Below, in pieces: positions 51,764 to 60,831 of a stretch of 64,000 nucleotides of DNA (the first letter of the stretch is position 1; each line of letters begins with the position of its first letter). The notes beneath the pieces are model-generated. The model was not told where the DNA came from and searched no databases. It saw only the letters and a program-made list of their open reading frames with translations. Location: contig CAYSJM010000006.1 of the NCBI GenBank assembly GCA_964431385.1, positions 33,323-97,322 of the forward strand, given 5' to 3'. The translations under genes and the position numbers were made by a program. Origin of the DNA: UTCHB3 sp964431385 (lineage in GTDB: Bacteria; Bacteroidota; Ignavibacteria; Ignavibacteriales; Ignavibacteriaceae).

Positions 51764-53092
51764 TTATTCAAAATTCTCTGTATTAATCGATCCAAGATCG
51801 TATTTTAATTGTTCTTCGAGCCTAAGGATATCGAAGAGCGAGTTCAAGTAATCAACTTGTACTCTTACAAGGTCAGTATTTGCAAGCTGAAGATTTATAA
51901 GCGTGCTTGAACCAACTTTATAGCGAGCTTCTTCGAGGTCTCTGTTGGCCTCTGCAGAAATGATACTTTTACGAGCAACTTCAATCTTCTTTTCAGCTGT
52001 TTTTATTTCAAGATATGATTGAAGCAAATCTCTTTTTATTGCTTTTTGAAGGTCGGTAAGTTCAATTTGTTTGTTCTTAACCTGAATTTGTGCAAGTTGT
52101 TCATTAGCGGTGATTGAATATCCGCTAAAGATAGGGATGCTCAAATTAAATCCAAAACTAAGAGTCCTGCTGTCGAATATATTCCATGGTGTTGTTCCAC
52201 CCATTGAATATGAGATTTGATTTGTAATTCTTGGCATGTTGGCACTCTGGGCAACTTCCACACCGGAAACTGCATTCTGAAGATCAACTTCAACTTTTTT
52301 GATGTCCGATCTTTTTTTCATTGCCTCAGCAACCAATTCATCCAAAGATCTGTCGTACCAGTTATCACCTTTTATAGTATCGAGTTTGAGCGTGGTCAGC
52401 ATTTTAACTCCATCTTCAAACTGATAGTCGAGGGTTACATCCAAACCAAGATAATAATATAGTTGTTGCTTTGCATCGTTCAGATTCTGCTCTGCCTGAA
52501 GGAGATCAAGTTCTGCCTGACCAACTTTCACTTCCTGTTGTCTTACATCAGTAAGGATACCCGAACCAATTTTTACTTTCGCTTCAATTATTTTCAGGTT
52601 TTCCAGATTCCAGTCAAGATTCTCTTTTCTTACTTTCACCAACTCAGTAAAGTTGAGGATTTTGTAATATTGAGTGATAGTCTGGTACACGATTTCCTGT
52701 TGCAAACGAACAAGATTAAGTTTGGCGGCTTGAATATCCCGTGTCTTCATTCCGATCGAGGTATATTTTGCAAATCCGTCAAATACTGTATAATTTGAGC
52801 TTACACCAATTCCCCAGCTTCTTCTTTCATCTTTAAGTGAAAAATCTCCGGCTTTAAAATCGGTTCTGGACCAATCCCAGGAGGCATTTCCTGTTACTGT
52901 GGGGTAAAGATCACTCCTTGAAGAAAGCAGGTTGGTTTTGGAACTCTCGATCTGATTTTGAGATCTGAGGATATTAGGATTGTTCCTGAAACCGAGCCTG
53001 ATGGCTTCGTCAATGGTAAGAATTTTTTTCTCTTGTGCCGAAGCGTTAAAAAAGAGAACTATAGCAAAAAATGCTGCCAACAATTTATTCAT
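51764..53092 (-). CDS. TolC-family outer-membrane efflux protein
   Basis: A 442-aa protein with a signal peptide ('LLAAFFAIVLFFNASAQ'). Two OEP repeats are seen: 'IDEAIRLGFRNNPNILRSQN' and 'EAMKKRSDIKKVEVDLQNAV', with coiled-coil hairpins of the tunnel. First gene of the TolC-MacA-ABC-permease-permease operon; its 128-base upstream region has direct repeats. Confidence 0.93.
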   Translation of the reverse strand: MNKLLAAFFAIVLFFNASAQEKKILTIDEAIRLGFRNNPNILRSQNQIESSKTNLLSSRSDLYPTVTGNASWDWSRTDFKAGDFSLKDERRSWGIGVSSNYTVFDGFAKYTSIGMKTRDIQAAKLNLVRLQQEIVYQTITQYYKILNFTELVKVRKENLDWNLENLKIIEAKVKIGSGILTDVRQQEVKVGQAELDLLQAEQNLNDAKQQLYYYLGLDVTLDYQFEDGVKMLTTLKLDTIKGDNWYDRSLDELVAEAMKKRSDIKKVEVDLQNAVSGVEVAQSANMPRITNQISYSMGGTTPWNIFDSRTLSFGFNLSIPIFSGYSITANEQLAQIQVKNKQIELTDLQKAIKRDLLQSYLEIKTAEKKIEVARKSIISAEANRDLEEARYKVGSSTLINLQLANTDLVRVQVDYLNSLFDILRLEEQLKYDLGSINTENFE

Positions 53093-53173
53093 TAGTCACT
53101 CCAAAGTGATTTTGTCTATTTTCTGTAATCACCGTCACAAATTATGTAATCAGAAATTAACTCAGGAAATTAG

Positions 53174-53205
53174 TTTATAAACGGTCACATTTATTTATGA
53201 ACGGT
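53174..53205 (-). promoter_or_regulatory. Two 12-bp direct repeats, spaced 20 bp: possible operator of the efflux operon
   Basis: Plus-strand TTTATAAACGGT (53174-53185) and TTTATGAACGGT (53194-53205) differ in one base and are exactly 20 bases apart, about two helical turns. They lie 82-113 bases before the TolC start. An operator for an efflux repressor is inferred; no regulator gene is adjacent. Confidence 0.45.
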
Positions 53206-53220
53206 GGAACATTTTTGATA

Positions 53221-54663
53221 TCAGGTAGTTTGTTCATCGGATTTCAAAAGATTTACCGCCTCATCTAACATGTACTTATATGCTGCGTCATAATCGTTGG
53301 GAATAATCCCTTCCAAAATTGCTTCTTCGATTGCTTTTTTTACGATTCCAACATCTCGCCCGGGTTTTAATTTCAGAACTTCCATTATTTCTTCACCACG
53401 AACCGGAGATTGAAAAGCCCTCAGGGCATCTTTTTCACGCACTTCAAGCACTCTTGCCATTACTCTCTCGTAATTGGCTAAAATGGTCTTAACCTTGTAC
53501 TCGTTTTTGCTTGTTATATCAGCTCTGCAAAGTGTAATCAGGTCTTCAAGATCATCACCAGCCTCAACTATCAACCTTCTGATCGCAGAATCAGTAACTG
53601 CCTGATCTGAAAGTGCCACCGGACGAAGATGAAGTCTCACAAGTTTTTTAATATAATTTATTCTGGTAAACGGAAATTTCATCCTGTAAAAGATTCCACG
53701 CATCATCTTGGCACCAAGCTCTTCGTGCCCGTGAAATGACCAGCCTGTCCCCTCGATGAATCTTTTTGTCTGCGGCTTTGCGATATCATGCACGAGTGCC
53801 GCAAATCTTAACCACACATCATTTGTGTGTTTAGAAATGTTATCAACCACGAGGCAGGTGTGATAAAATACATCTTTGTGGTGATACTCATTTATCTGAT
53901 CAACACCTCCCAGATTATCAACCTCGGGAAATACTATTTTCATCACTCCTGTCTCATACATTAGCCTAAGTCCGTCACCGGGTCTTTCACCCCCGAGAAT
54001 TTTCAGAAATTCATCAGTAATTCTTTCCTGACTCACTATTACAAGTCTTGGGGCTTTTACTTTAATTGCCTCATAGACCTCCGGCTCAATAGAAAATCCA
54101 AATCGTGCTGCAAATCTGATTGCACGCATAATTCGAAGTGGATCATCATCAAAAGTGGTTTCGGGTTCCAAAGGGGTACGAAGGATGCCTGCATCTATAT
54201 CCCCAATCCCGTTATAAATATCAAAAACTTCTCCAAAAGTCTCTTTATTGATTGAGACTGCTATCGAATTTATCGTAAAATCTCTTCTTGAGATATCATC
54301 TTCAAATGTGGAGGGCACTACATCGGGATTTCGGCTCTCCGGATTATAACTTTCTTTTCTGGCACCTACAAACTCAATATCATACGATCCATAGTGAAAA
54401 TTTGCAGTTCCAAAATTACCGTAAACCACCACATCCGTAACACCAAGTCTCTTTCCGAGATCTTCTGCAAACGCTGTACCATCTCCAATAACCAGAATAT
54501 CGATATCTTCTTTGCCACCCCCGAGTATGAGGTCTCTAATATAACCACCAACAACGAACACCTTCTCATTCCTCTGCGAGGCAATCTCTGCGGCCTCGTT
54601 TATAAAAGGCAATCGTTGAAGGTTACCAACCAACAGATTCTTGATTTCTGCTTCACTCTTCAT
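53221..54663 (-). CDS. CCA-adding tRNA nucleotidyltransferase / poly(A) polymerase family, with HD domain
   Basis: A 480-aa class II nucleotidyltransferase starting at ATG 54661-54663 (an in-frame TTG is one codon upstream). 'VFVVGGYIRDLILGG' and 'DIDILVIGDG' form the active site (DxD); 'PLRIMRAIRFAARFGFSIEP' is the conserved neck helix; the HD domain has 'FAALVHDIAKPQTKRF'. It adds or repairs the tRNA 3' CCA. The HD domain supports the bacterial CCA type. 18 bases separate it from the membrane-gluzincin gene. Confidence 0.93.
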   Translation of the reverse strand: MKSEAEIKNLLVGNLQRLPFINEAAEIASQRNEKVFVVGGYIRDLILGGGKEDIDILVIGDGTAFAEDLGKRLGVTDVVVYGNFGTANFHYGSYDIEFVGARKESYNPESRNPDVVPSTFEDDISRRDFTINSIAVSINKETFGEVFDIYNGIGDIDAGILRTPLEPETTFDDDPLRIMRAIRFAARFGFSIEPEVYEAIKVKAPRLVIVSQERITDEFLKILGGERPGDGLRLMYETGVMKIVFPEVDNLGGVDQINEYHHKDVFYHTCLVVDNISKHTNDVWLRFAALVHDIAKPQTKRFIEGTGWSFHGHEELGAKMMRGIFYRMKFPFTRINYIKKLVRLHLRPVALSDQAVTDSAIRRLIVEAGDDLEDLITLCRADITSKNEYKVKTILANYERVMARVLEVREKDALRAFQSPVRGEEIMEVLKLKPGRDVGIVKKAIEEAILEGIIPNDYDAAYKYMLDEAVNLLKSDEQTT

Positions 54664-54684
54664 CAAACTTGTTTCGCTTCTCCT

Positions 54685-56904
54685 CTATTTTCCAAATACA
54701 GCCCTAAATATACGATATTTTGAAATTTCTTGAGCCGATGTGAGCTTACTTTCAGCGATATTTTGTACAACAAGGCGTGATTTTTCCGGTTTTCCCGATC
54801 TGACAAGGATAGTACATAACTTCAATTTACCCGATTCGGAAAGAAATGAAGTGCATGCATTTAGATCGATGGACTCAGGAAAAGGTAACATGTTGCTAAA
54901 CAAAAGATCAACTATAACCTCCCATACAACCTCCTGTTTCTCTTTAATTGCGAGAAGCGTTTTTATCTTCGTTTCAACGGTGAATGAACCATAAAAGAAG
55001 GGATCATGTCCATTATCAAGCAGCAGTTTATAAAAATTATATGTCTTTAATAAAAAATCAGGAAGTGTAGAATCCGCAAAAACTTTCGCTATTTTTGTTA
55101 TTCCGGAACTGTCTCTGAGGGAATACAGAACAGGAAATTTCAACAGTTGCAGGTTTAATTTTTCTGAGAATGTTGGATTTTGTGCTTCATAACTCTTAAT
55201 CACTTCGAGTGCTTTTGCGGGCTGTTTCATCATCATCAGAGAGTTTACCTTCCCCGAGATGGTCGCATATCCTCCGCCGGCTTCCGCAAGTCTGCTATAG
55301 ATATCAACGGCAACACCATATTCTTTATTCCTGAAATATTCAGCAGCGGTAACCATCTCTTCAGCAAAATATCTCGGGCAGGTTTTCCGAATAAGGGGTT
55401 TACGATCAAAATAAAAATCAAGTAATACAGGGCTGACTTCGCTTTTTGAGACTGATAACTTCTTTTCATAATCCACTGTATAGTCTCGTAATTCCTTTTT
55501 ATATATCCCGAAGAAGTCACCTGTCAGATAATATTCCTTGAATTTTTCGATACCACTTTTATCAATCAAAAATTTGCTAAAAGAACCACTCATCACATAG
55601 GCAAGAGTTGGGTTCACATCAAAAAAGCCAAATCCGGGGAAAACATCTTCCACTGCAACTTTATATTTTGAGTTATAAGCTGCCACTGCAAAATCATCTA
55701 TTGAATACCCGGCAACAACACCATCTGCAGCGGTTGCCGCTCCTTCAATCAATCCAGGATTAAAATTTTGTGCAACCTTGAACACGCTCCAACCAAATTC
55801 AGCGGTAAAGAGGTGAGCAAGTTCATGTTTCAGCGATTTTTCGAGGTTTCCGCGAGTAGTATATGCCTGTCTTAGCCAAGGTTTTGCCACATCTGCATTC
55901 TCAACCCCCAAATACAGCTTTTTACTTTTTGAATCTTTAAAAATCACAGATTGTAAATGCTCAGGTGGTTTGGTCTTATAAAATTCAACAAGCTCACCAT
56001 AATATGCTTCGTGTAAATTTGCAACCCACTCTAACTCAGCTGGTGATAATTTTTCTTCAGATAAAATCAAAAAGTGAGGGGTTATAACACCGTCTTTAAA
56101 TTTTTCCGTGAATTTTTCTCTTAAGGTTACAAGTCCTGTCTCTTGTGAGGCATAATATGAAATGATTGGCAGGATCATGATAATTAAGATCCCAAATACT
56201 AACCGTTCGGTTATGCTTTTTGTTCTGAACTTTAATTCAGCTATGATAACTGCAAGGGCAACAATTGAAATCGCAATTCGATAAAACACAATTTTATCTG
56301 TAACAGGAATGAATTCATCGTAAATAACACCGGGATAATAGGTGAAAATGGCGTTAAAAAGAAAAAATTGAGGGTAAAGGTAAAAATCGACTATCCAGTT
56401 GAATAACAGTAATAAAAACAGAATCGTAAAAATGGTTTTTTTGAATTTTATTCCCGTAAATAAAACAACTGATGATATTCCGGCTCCAATAAGAGGGGCA
56501 GTAAGGCAGAATGTTACAAAATACTTAAAACCACTCGTAAAGCTACATTGTTGCGTTAGAAGTGAACCAGAAAAATAGATTAGAATCGGGATGACAAGAT
56601 AGATACTGCTTTTAATAAGATAATCTTTTAGTCCTTCCTTTGTATCGGAGTTGGGGTCCAGCGATTTAAAGAAAGAAAGTCCTGACAAAAAAGTTATCAG
56701 GACTGCGTTTACGACTGCTGATTCGTAACTAAAAAATTTTATTACCGGCAGAAACAAAAACACGATGTTTGTTGCTCCCAGAAAGAAGCAGGCAAACAAA
56801 AACTTTTTATTTTCGGCGAACTTAATACTCGGTACCCGGAACTCGTTCAATATCGGCACCCAAATGACGAAGTTTTTCTTCGAGCCGTTGGTAACCTCTG
56901 TCAA
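54685..56904 (-). CDS. Membrane protein with gluzincin-like (HExxH...E) domain
   Basis: Up to 739 aa. About six to eight TM helices occupy the first 255 residues. A soluble domain then contains 'KSLKHELAHLFTAEFGW' (H360-E361-H364) and 'NPGLIEGAATA' (E387), the HExxH plus GxxE spacing of gluzincin peptidases such as the peptidase MA group. The C-terminal part is helical, TPR-like ('YFRNKEYGVAVDIYSRLAEA'). The ATG at 56904 overlaps murA by 83 bases; nearer GTG (56859) or TTG (56850) codons are possible. Targets unknown; membrane-anchored peptidase is inferred. Confidence 0.65.
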   Translation of the reverse strand: MTEVTNGSKKNFVIWVPILNEFRVPSIKFAENKKFLFACFFLGATNIVFLFLPVIKFFSYESAVVNAVLITFLSGLSFFKSLDPNSDTKEGLKDYLIKSSIYLVIPILIYFSGSLLTQQCSFTSGFKYFVTFCLTAPLIGAGISSVVLFTGIKFKKTIFTILFLLLLFNWIVDFYLYPQFFLFNAIFTYYPGVIYDEFIPVTDKIVFYRIAISIVALAVIIAELKFRTKSITERLVFGILIIMILPIISYYASQETGLVTLREKFTEKFKDGVITPHFLILSEEKLSPAELEWVANLHEAYYGELVEFYKTKPPEHLQSVIFKDSKSKKLYLGVENADVAKPWLRQAYTTRGNLEKSLKHELAHLFTAEFGWSVFKVAQNFNPGLIEGAATAADGVVAGYSIDDFAVAAYNSKYKVAVEDVFPGFGFFDVNPTLAYVMSGSFSKFLIDKSGIEKFKEYYLTGDFFGIYKKELRDYTVDYEKKLSVSKSEVSPVLLDFYFDRKPLIRKTCPRYFAEEMVTAAEYFRNKEYGVAVDIYSRLAEAGGGYATISGKVNSLMMMKQPAKALEVIKSYEAQNPTFSEKLNLQLLKFPVLYSLRDSSGITKIAKVFADSTLPDFLLKTYNFYKLLLDNGHDPFFYGSFTVETKIKTLLAIKEKQEVVWEVIVDLLFSNMLPFPESIDLNACTSFLSESGKLKLCTILVRSGKPEKSRLVVQNIAESKLTSAQEISKYRIFRAVFGK

Positions 56905-58087
56905 GATGATAAATTCTTAGTACTTCTGTTATACCATGTGCAGCAAGACCACCAAGCACAAGACTTGCACTTGCTCTAAGATCGGTTGACATCACCTTTG
57001 CACCACTCAGTTTTTTACTCCCTTTTACCACTGCTGAATTATCCTTAACCTCTATCTGAGCACCAAGTCTGGCGAGTTCAGGGACATGAGTAAACCGGTC
57101 TCTGTAGATTGTATCGGTAACAGTGGAAACACCCTTTGCAATCGCCATATACGCAATCCACTGAGCCTGCATATCGGTTGGATAACCCGGGAAAGGACCT
57201 GTCGTAACATTGATTGCTTCGGGCTTTATCCCTTTTGCATCAACAGTTATCGATGTTTCATCATATTTTAATGAAACGCCACTCTCTTCCATCTTCGCAA
57301 TTACGGAGTAGATATGTAGCGGATTGGATGCATTCACGGTAACCTTTCCACCGGTTATTGCTCCCGCCAAAAGAAGGGTACCTGCCTCTATTCTGTCCGG
57401 AATAGTCGCAATATCAGCTGCTTGAAGTGTATCCACTCCCTGGATGTGAAGAATTGGTGTGCCGATGCCATCAATTTTTGCACCCATCTTTGAAAGAAAC
57501 TCTGCAAGGTTCGTAATTTCGGGTTCCATCGCCGCATTGTTAAGTATTGTCTCTCCTTTTGCCAATACTGCTGCCATCAACAAGTTGCCTGTCGCACCCA
57601 CGGAAGGGACATCAAAGTTAATTCTGTTCCCTTTTAGCCGTTTTGTTTTTGCAATTATGTAACCATCAACGAGGTCAATGTGTGCACCAAGTTTTTTTAA
57701 GCCCTCTAAATGAAGATTTATGGGACGAGGTCCCCAGGCACATCCACCAGGGAGTGAAACTTTTGCATAACCATGACGGGCAAGGAGTGGACCAAGAACA
57801 TAGACCGAAGCTCGCATTTTTTTTACATGCTCATAAGGGGCTTCGAGTACAGAGACACCGGTGGTATCAAGTGTAATTAACTCGTCTTTAAATGTTGCTT
57901 CAACTCCAAGATGTCTAACCAATTTAAGCATGGTGAAGACATCATTCAATTCTGGAGTATTCGAGAGTTCCATCCTCCCGGAAGCTAAAAGAGCAGCTGG
58001 TATCAGAGCGAGAGAAGCATTTTTTGCTCCACCGGCTTTTACTTCACCTGAGAGGGTTTTACCCCCCTTTATAATAAACTTATCCAA
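56822..58087 (-). CDS. murA: UDP-N-acetylglucosamine 1-carboxyvinyltransferase
   Basis: A 421-aa MurA. Lys22 and the start 'GGAKNASLALIPAALL' are typical, and the catalytic Cys116 is in 'LPGGCAWGPRPINLHL'. It transfers enolpyruvate from PEP to UDP-GlcNAc, the first step of peptidoglycan synthesis, and the Cys makes it fosfomycin-sensitive in principle. The stop overlaps the next gene's long form. It follows the kinase gene by 9 bases. Confidence 0.97.
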   Translation of the reverse strand: MDKFIIKGGKTLSGEVKAGGAKNASLALIPAALLASGRMELSNTPELNDVFTMLKLVRHLGVEATFKDELITLDTTGVSVLEAPYEHVKKMRASVYVLGPLLARHGYAKVSLPGGCAWGPRPINLHLEGLKKLGAHIDLVDGYIIAKTKRLKGNRINFDVPSVGATGNLLMAAVLAKGETILNNAAMEPEITNLAEFLSKMGAKIDGIGTPILHIQGVDTLQAADIATIPDRIEAGTLLLAGAITGGKVTVNASNPLHIYSVIAKMEESGVSLKYDETSITVDAKGIKPEAINVTTGPFPGYPTDMQAQWIAYMAIAKGVSTVTDTIYRDRFTHVPELARLGAQIEVKDNSAVVKGSKKLSGAKVMSTDLRASASLVLGGLAAHGITEVLRIYHLDRGYQRLEEKLRHLGADIERVPGTEY

Positions 58088-58096
58088 ACAAATTCC

Positions 58097-60004
58097 TTAA
58101 AAATTCAAATATAAAATTGCACCACCGGAGGCAGCCATATAAAGTCTTGATTTGCCTGATGTAACCGAATTAAGGAGACTACCTGCAACAGCTTGTTGGT
58201 ACTTCCAGCTTTCTCCGGCATCTTCACTTCTAAAAATATCTCCGGTATTCGAAATAATCACACCATTTGATGGTGAATTAAACCTTACGCCTATTAAAGG
58301 TGATGTGACATTAACATCAATTTTTCTCCAATCTTTGCCACCATCGGCGGAACGGAAAATCTGACCACCTCCACCAACTATCATAAACACTCCATTTCCT
58401 ACAAAACGGATATCTTTTAGATATGTAGTGGTGACAGAAGGACCCAGATTCCAGGTTTTTCCGCCATCTTCTGTCCTGATTAATGAACCATTATCACCAA
58501 CAGCAATTCCAACATTTCCATCCATAAAATCTGCTGCATAAAGATCGTTGGTTATTCCCGTTGTACCTTTATTCCAGGTGACTCCCTGATCATCAGAGTA
58601 GAGCAACATACCGTTTGAACCGAGAATAACAACTTTCCCCGATGACATTGTCTCAATTTTTAACAAGTCATCGGTACCGGGAATTGTCATTTTTTTAAGA
58701 AGTGAGTCCCTCGGAACAAATGCATAAAGTGAACCTTTTGCACCACCAATCAAAAATCCCAAACTTGGAATGTGAGAAACACAATACAATTCCACCCGAT
58801 CTGTAGGAGTAACAGGCCGCCAGGTCGTTCCGTTATCGGTTGTCAGGATTATGGTAGTGCTGTCGCCAACTGCAACACCCGTACCTGATCCATCAAAAAC
58901 CGCACTCCGTAAATTAACAGATTGCCCGGTGCTAATCCTTTCAAAAGGATTATTCCCTTGATACTGTGGACTGCTCGAGGAGGAGAATGAAGTGTCGAGC
59001 GTTGTCGCAGTTTTCGCTTTTAGACTGTCACCAAAACCCTTGATCAGATTGTAGAAAAGATAAACAGCACCTATCAACCCCGCAAAAGCAAGGATCGTAA
59101 ATATTGTAAACTTCACAGAGCGTTTTATTCTTGCACTGTGCTGTTCTTCCATCGGTGAGCGATCTTTCGAAGGAGCAGGACCCTGCCGAATAATATTCAA
59201 GGCGTATCCAATCTCCTGAAGGAAATCATCACAACTTCCGAACCTTTTTATCTGATCTTTTTCCAGCGACTTAGCAATAATCTTATCAATCATCGGTGGA
59301 AGCCCCGGAATTGTAGCAGAGAGTTTTGGTGCAGGTTTCTTTAGGTGTCCCTGCATAATTTCATATTCTGTGCCTGATTCAAAAGGAGTTAAACCCGAGA
59401 GCATCTCATAAAATGTAATACCAATCGAATAGATATCACTCTGTCTGGTTGGCTCCTCTGCATTAATTTGTTCAGGACTCATATAGAGTAGCGTACCTAT
59501 CTTGGTACCTGTTTTTGTAATCCCCTTCTCATATATCGATTTGGAGATACCAAAATCCATTATTTTAGCAACACCATCTCTATCCATCATAACATTAGAT
59601 GGTTTGATATCCCGATGAATAAACCCTTTTTGATGTGCGTAGCCAACACCTCTAAGAATTTGTTGCAAAATATCGAGTGATTCACCAAGCTCCAAAGAGC
59701 CTTTACGATCAATAATCTGCTCGAGTGTTTCGCCGTCAACATATTCCATAGCTATACCAAGATAACCCTGCTCATCAATAAACCCGTAAACAGGTATGAT
59801 GTTGGGGTGATTAAGCTTAGCCTGATTTCGGGCTTCTCTTTTAAATCTCTCAATAAATTGAGCACTTTGTGCTGTTTGGGCATTCAAGATTTTTAAGGCA
59901 ACGAATCTTTCGAGTTTGAGGTCAAGAGCTTTATAGACAACGCCCATACCGCCTTCGCCTAACTTCGAAATAATCTTATAACTGCCAATTATAGCGCCTA
60001 CCAT
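58097..60004 (-). CDS. Ser/Thr protein kinase with extracytoplasmic YCF48-like propeller
   Basis: A 635-aa protein. Kinase domain 1-270: Gly-loop 'LGEGGMGVVYKA', Lys38 ('FVALKIL'), catalytic 'HRDIKPSN' (130-137), 'DFG' (150-152) and the activation end 'MSPEQ'. One TM is at about 299-321. The outer part (about 350-635) has repeated 'S.D.G..W' units ('TTDNGTTWRP', 'SDDQGVTWNK', 'TEDGGKTWNL', 'SADGGKDWRK', 'SEDAGESWKY'), a YCF48/BNR propeller, so the sensor is outside. It is paired with the PP2C gene upstream by 9 bases. Confidence 0.93.
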   Translation of the reverse strand: MVGAIIGSYKIISKLGEGGMGVVYKALDLKLERFVALKILNAQTAQSAQFIERFKREARNQAKLNHPNIIPVYGFIDEQGYLGIAMEYVDGETLEQIIDRKGSLELGESLDILQQILRGVGYAHQKGFIHRDIKPSNVMMDRDGVAKIMDFGISKSIYEKGITKTGTKIGTLLYMSPEQINAEEPTRQSDIYSIGITFYEMLSGLTPFESGTEYEIMQGHLKKPAPKLSATIPGLPPMIDKIIAKSLEKDQIKRFGSCDDFLQEIGYALNIIRQGPAPSKDRSPMEEQHSARIKRSVKFTIFTILAFAGLIGAVYLFYNLIKGFGDSLKAKTATTLDTSFSSSSSPQYQGNNPFERISTGQSVNLRSAVFDGSGTGVAVGDSTTIILTTDNGTTWRPVTPTDRVELYCVSHIPSLGFLIGGAKGSLYAFVPRDSLLKKMTIPGTDDLLKIETMSSGKVVILGSNGMLLYSDDQGVTWNKGTTGITNDLYAADFMDGNVGIAVGDNGSLIRTEDGGKTWNLGPSVTTTYLKDIRFVGNGVFMIVGGGGQIFRSADGGKDWRKIDVNVTSPLIGVRFNSPSNGVIISNTGDIFRSEDAGESWKYQQAVAGSLLNSVTSGKSRLYMAASGGAILYLNF

Positions 60005-60013
60005 AGGAGTACT

Positions 60014-60739
60014 CTATTTGTTACTAATTATAATAAATGTGTAATTGTCGGTTGCACCGTTTTCTTCAACTAATTTTGATATTTTTACATCCATCTCAGA
60101 AAGGTCTTCCAGAGAGAGAATATCCGTTATATCTGCGGTTGAAACCATCCCACTTACCCCGTCTGAGCAAAGAAGGAACTTCACTTCATCGTTGTAATCA
60201 AGATCCATCATTCCGGTTTCTATCTCGATTTCTTGTTTCTCGCCGACTGCTCGAGTGATTATGTTCTTGAAGGGGTGCTTTTCAGCTGTCTGTGGGGTAA
60301 TTATACCTTTGTCAACCATGGTCTGAACGAGAGAATGGTCTTTGGTAAGCTGTTGCAATTCACCATTAAAAAAGAAATAAATTCGTGAATCGCCTGCATG
60401 AGCCCAAAAAGCCCCTTGTTTGTCGAGGTAGAGCACTACAACCGTGGTAGCCATACCACGCAAAGTTTCATCGTTTGCTGAAGCTTCAGTAATTTTTGAA
60501 TTAGCATGTTTAATACCGGCACCCAACCTGTCAAGAGGATGCATTCCTGCGGAGTCAATAAAGGCTTCTATTATCGATTCAACGGCAATCCTCGAGGCTG
60601 TCTCTCCCCCATTATTTCCACCGACTCCATCGCACACAACGGCAAGAAAACCATCGGTGGTTTCCAGGGTATCAGCATAGTCTTGATTGGTCTCTCTAAC
60701 CAAACCACACTTTGATTCGCTAATGTAATTAATATTCAT
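60014..60739 (-). CDS. PP2C-family protein phosphatase
   Basis: A 241-aa PPM phosphatase. 'GLVRETNQDYADTL', 'AVVCDGVGGNNGGETAS' (metal Asp), 'FWAHAGDSRIYFF' and 'LLCSDGVSGMVS' are intact. It removes phosphates from Ser/Thr, probably those placed by the adjacent kinase. It is cytoplasmic (no TM). First gene of this run; a 92-base AT-rich leader is upstream. Confidence 0.95.
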   Translation of the reverse strand: MNINYISESKCGLVRETNQDYADTLETTDGFLAVVCDGVGGNNGGETASRIAVESIIEAFIDSAGMHPLDRLGAGIKHANSKITEASANDETLRGMATTVVVLYLDKQGAFWAHAGDSRIYFFFNGELQQLTKDHSLVQTMVDKGIITPQTAEKHPFKNIITRAVGEKQEIEIETGMMDLDYNDEVKFLLCSDGVSGMVSTADITDILSLEDLSEMDVKISKLVEENGATDNYTFIIISNK

Positions 60740-60831
60740 AAAAGAATTTTCCGGGAACTTCAGTGCTAATTTTTATAAACAACTAAACTTAAAAATATCA
60801 GAACCAAATTAATTAAAATATACTCTATAAA

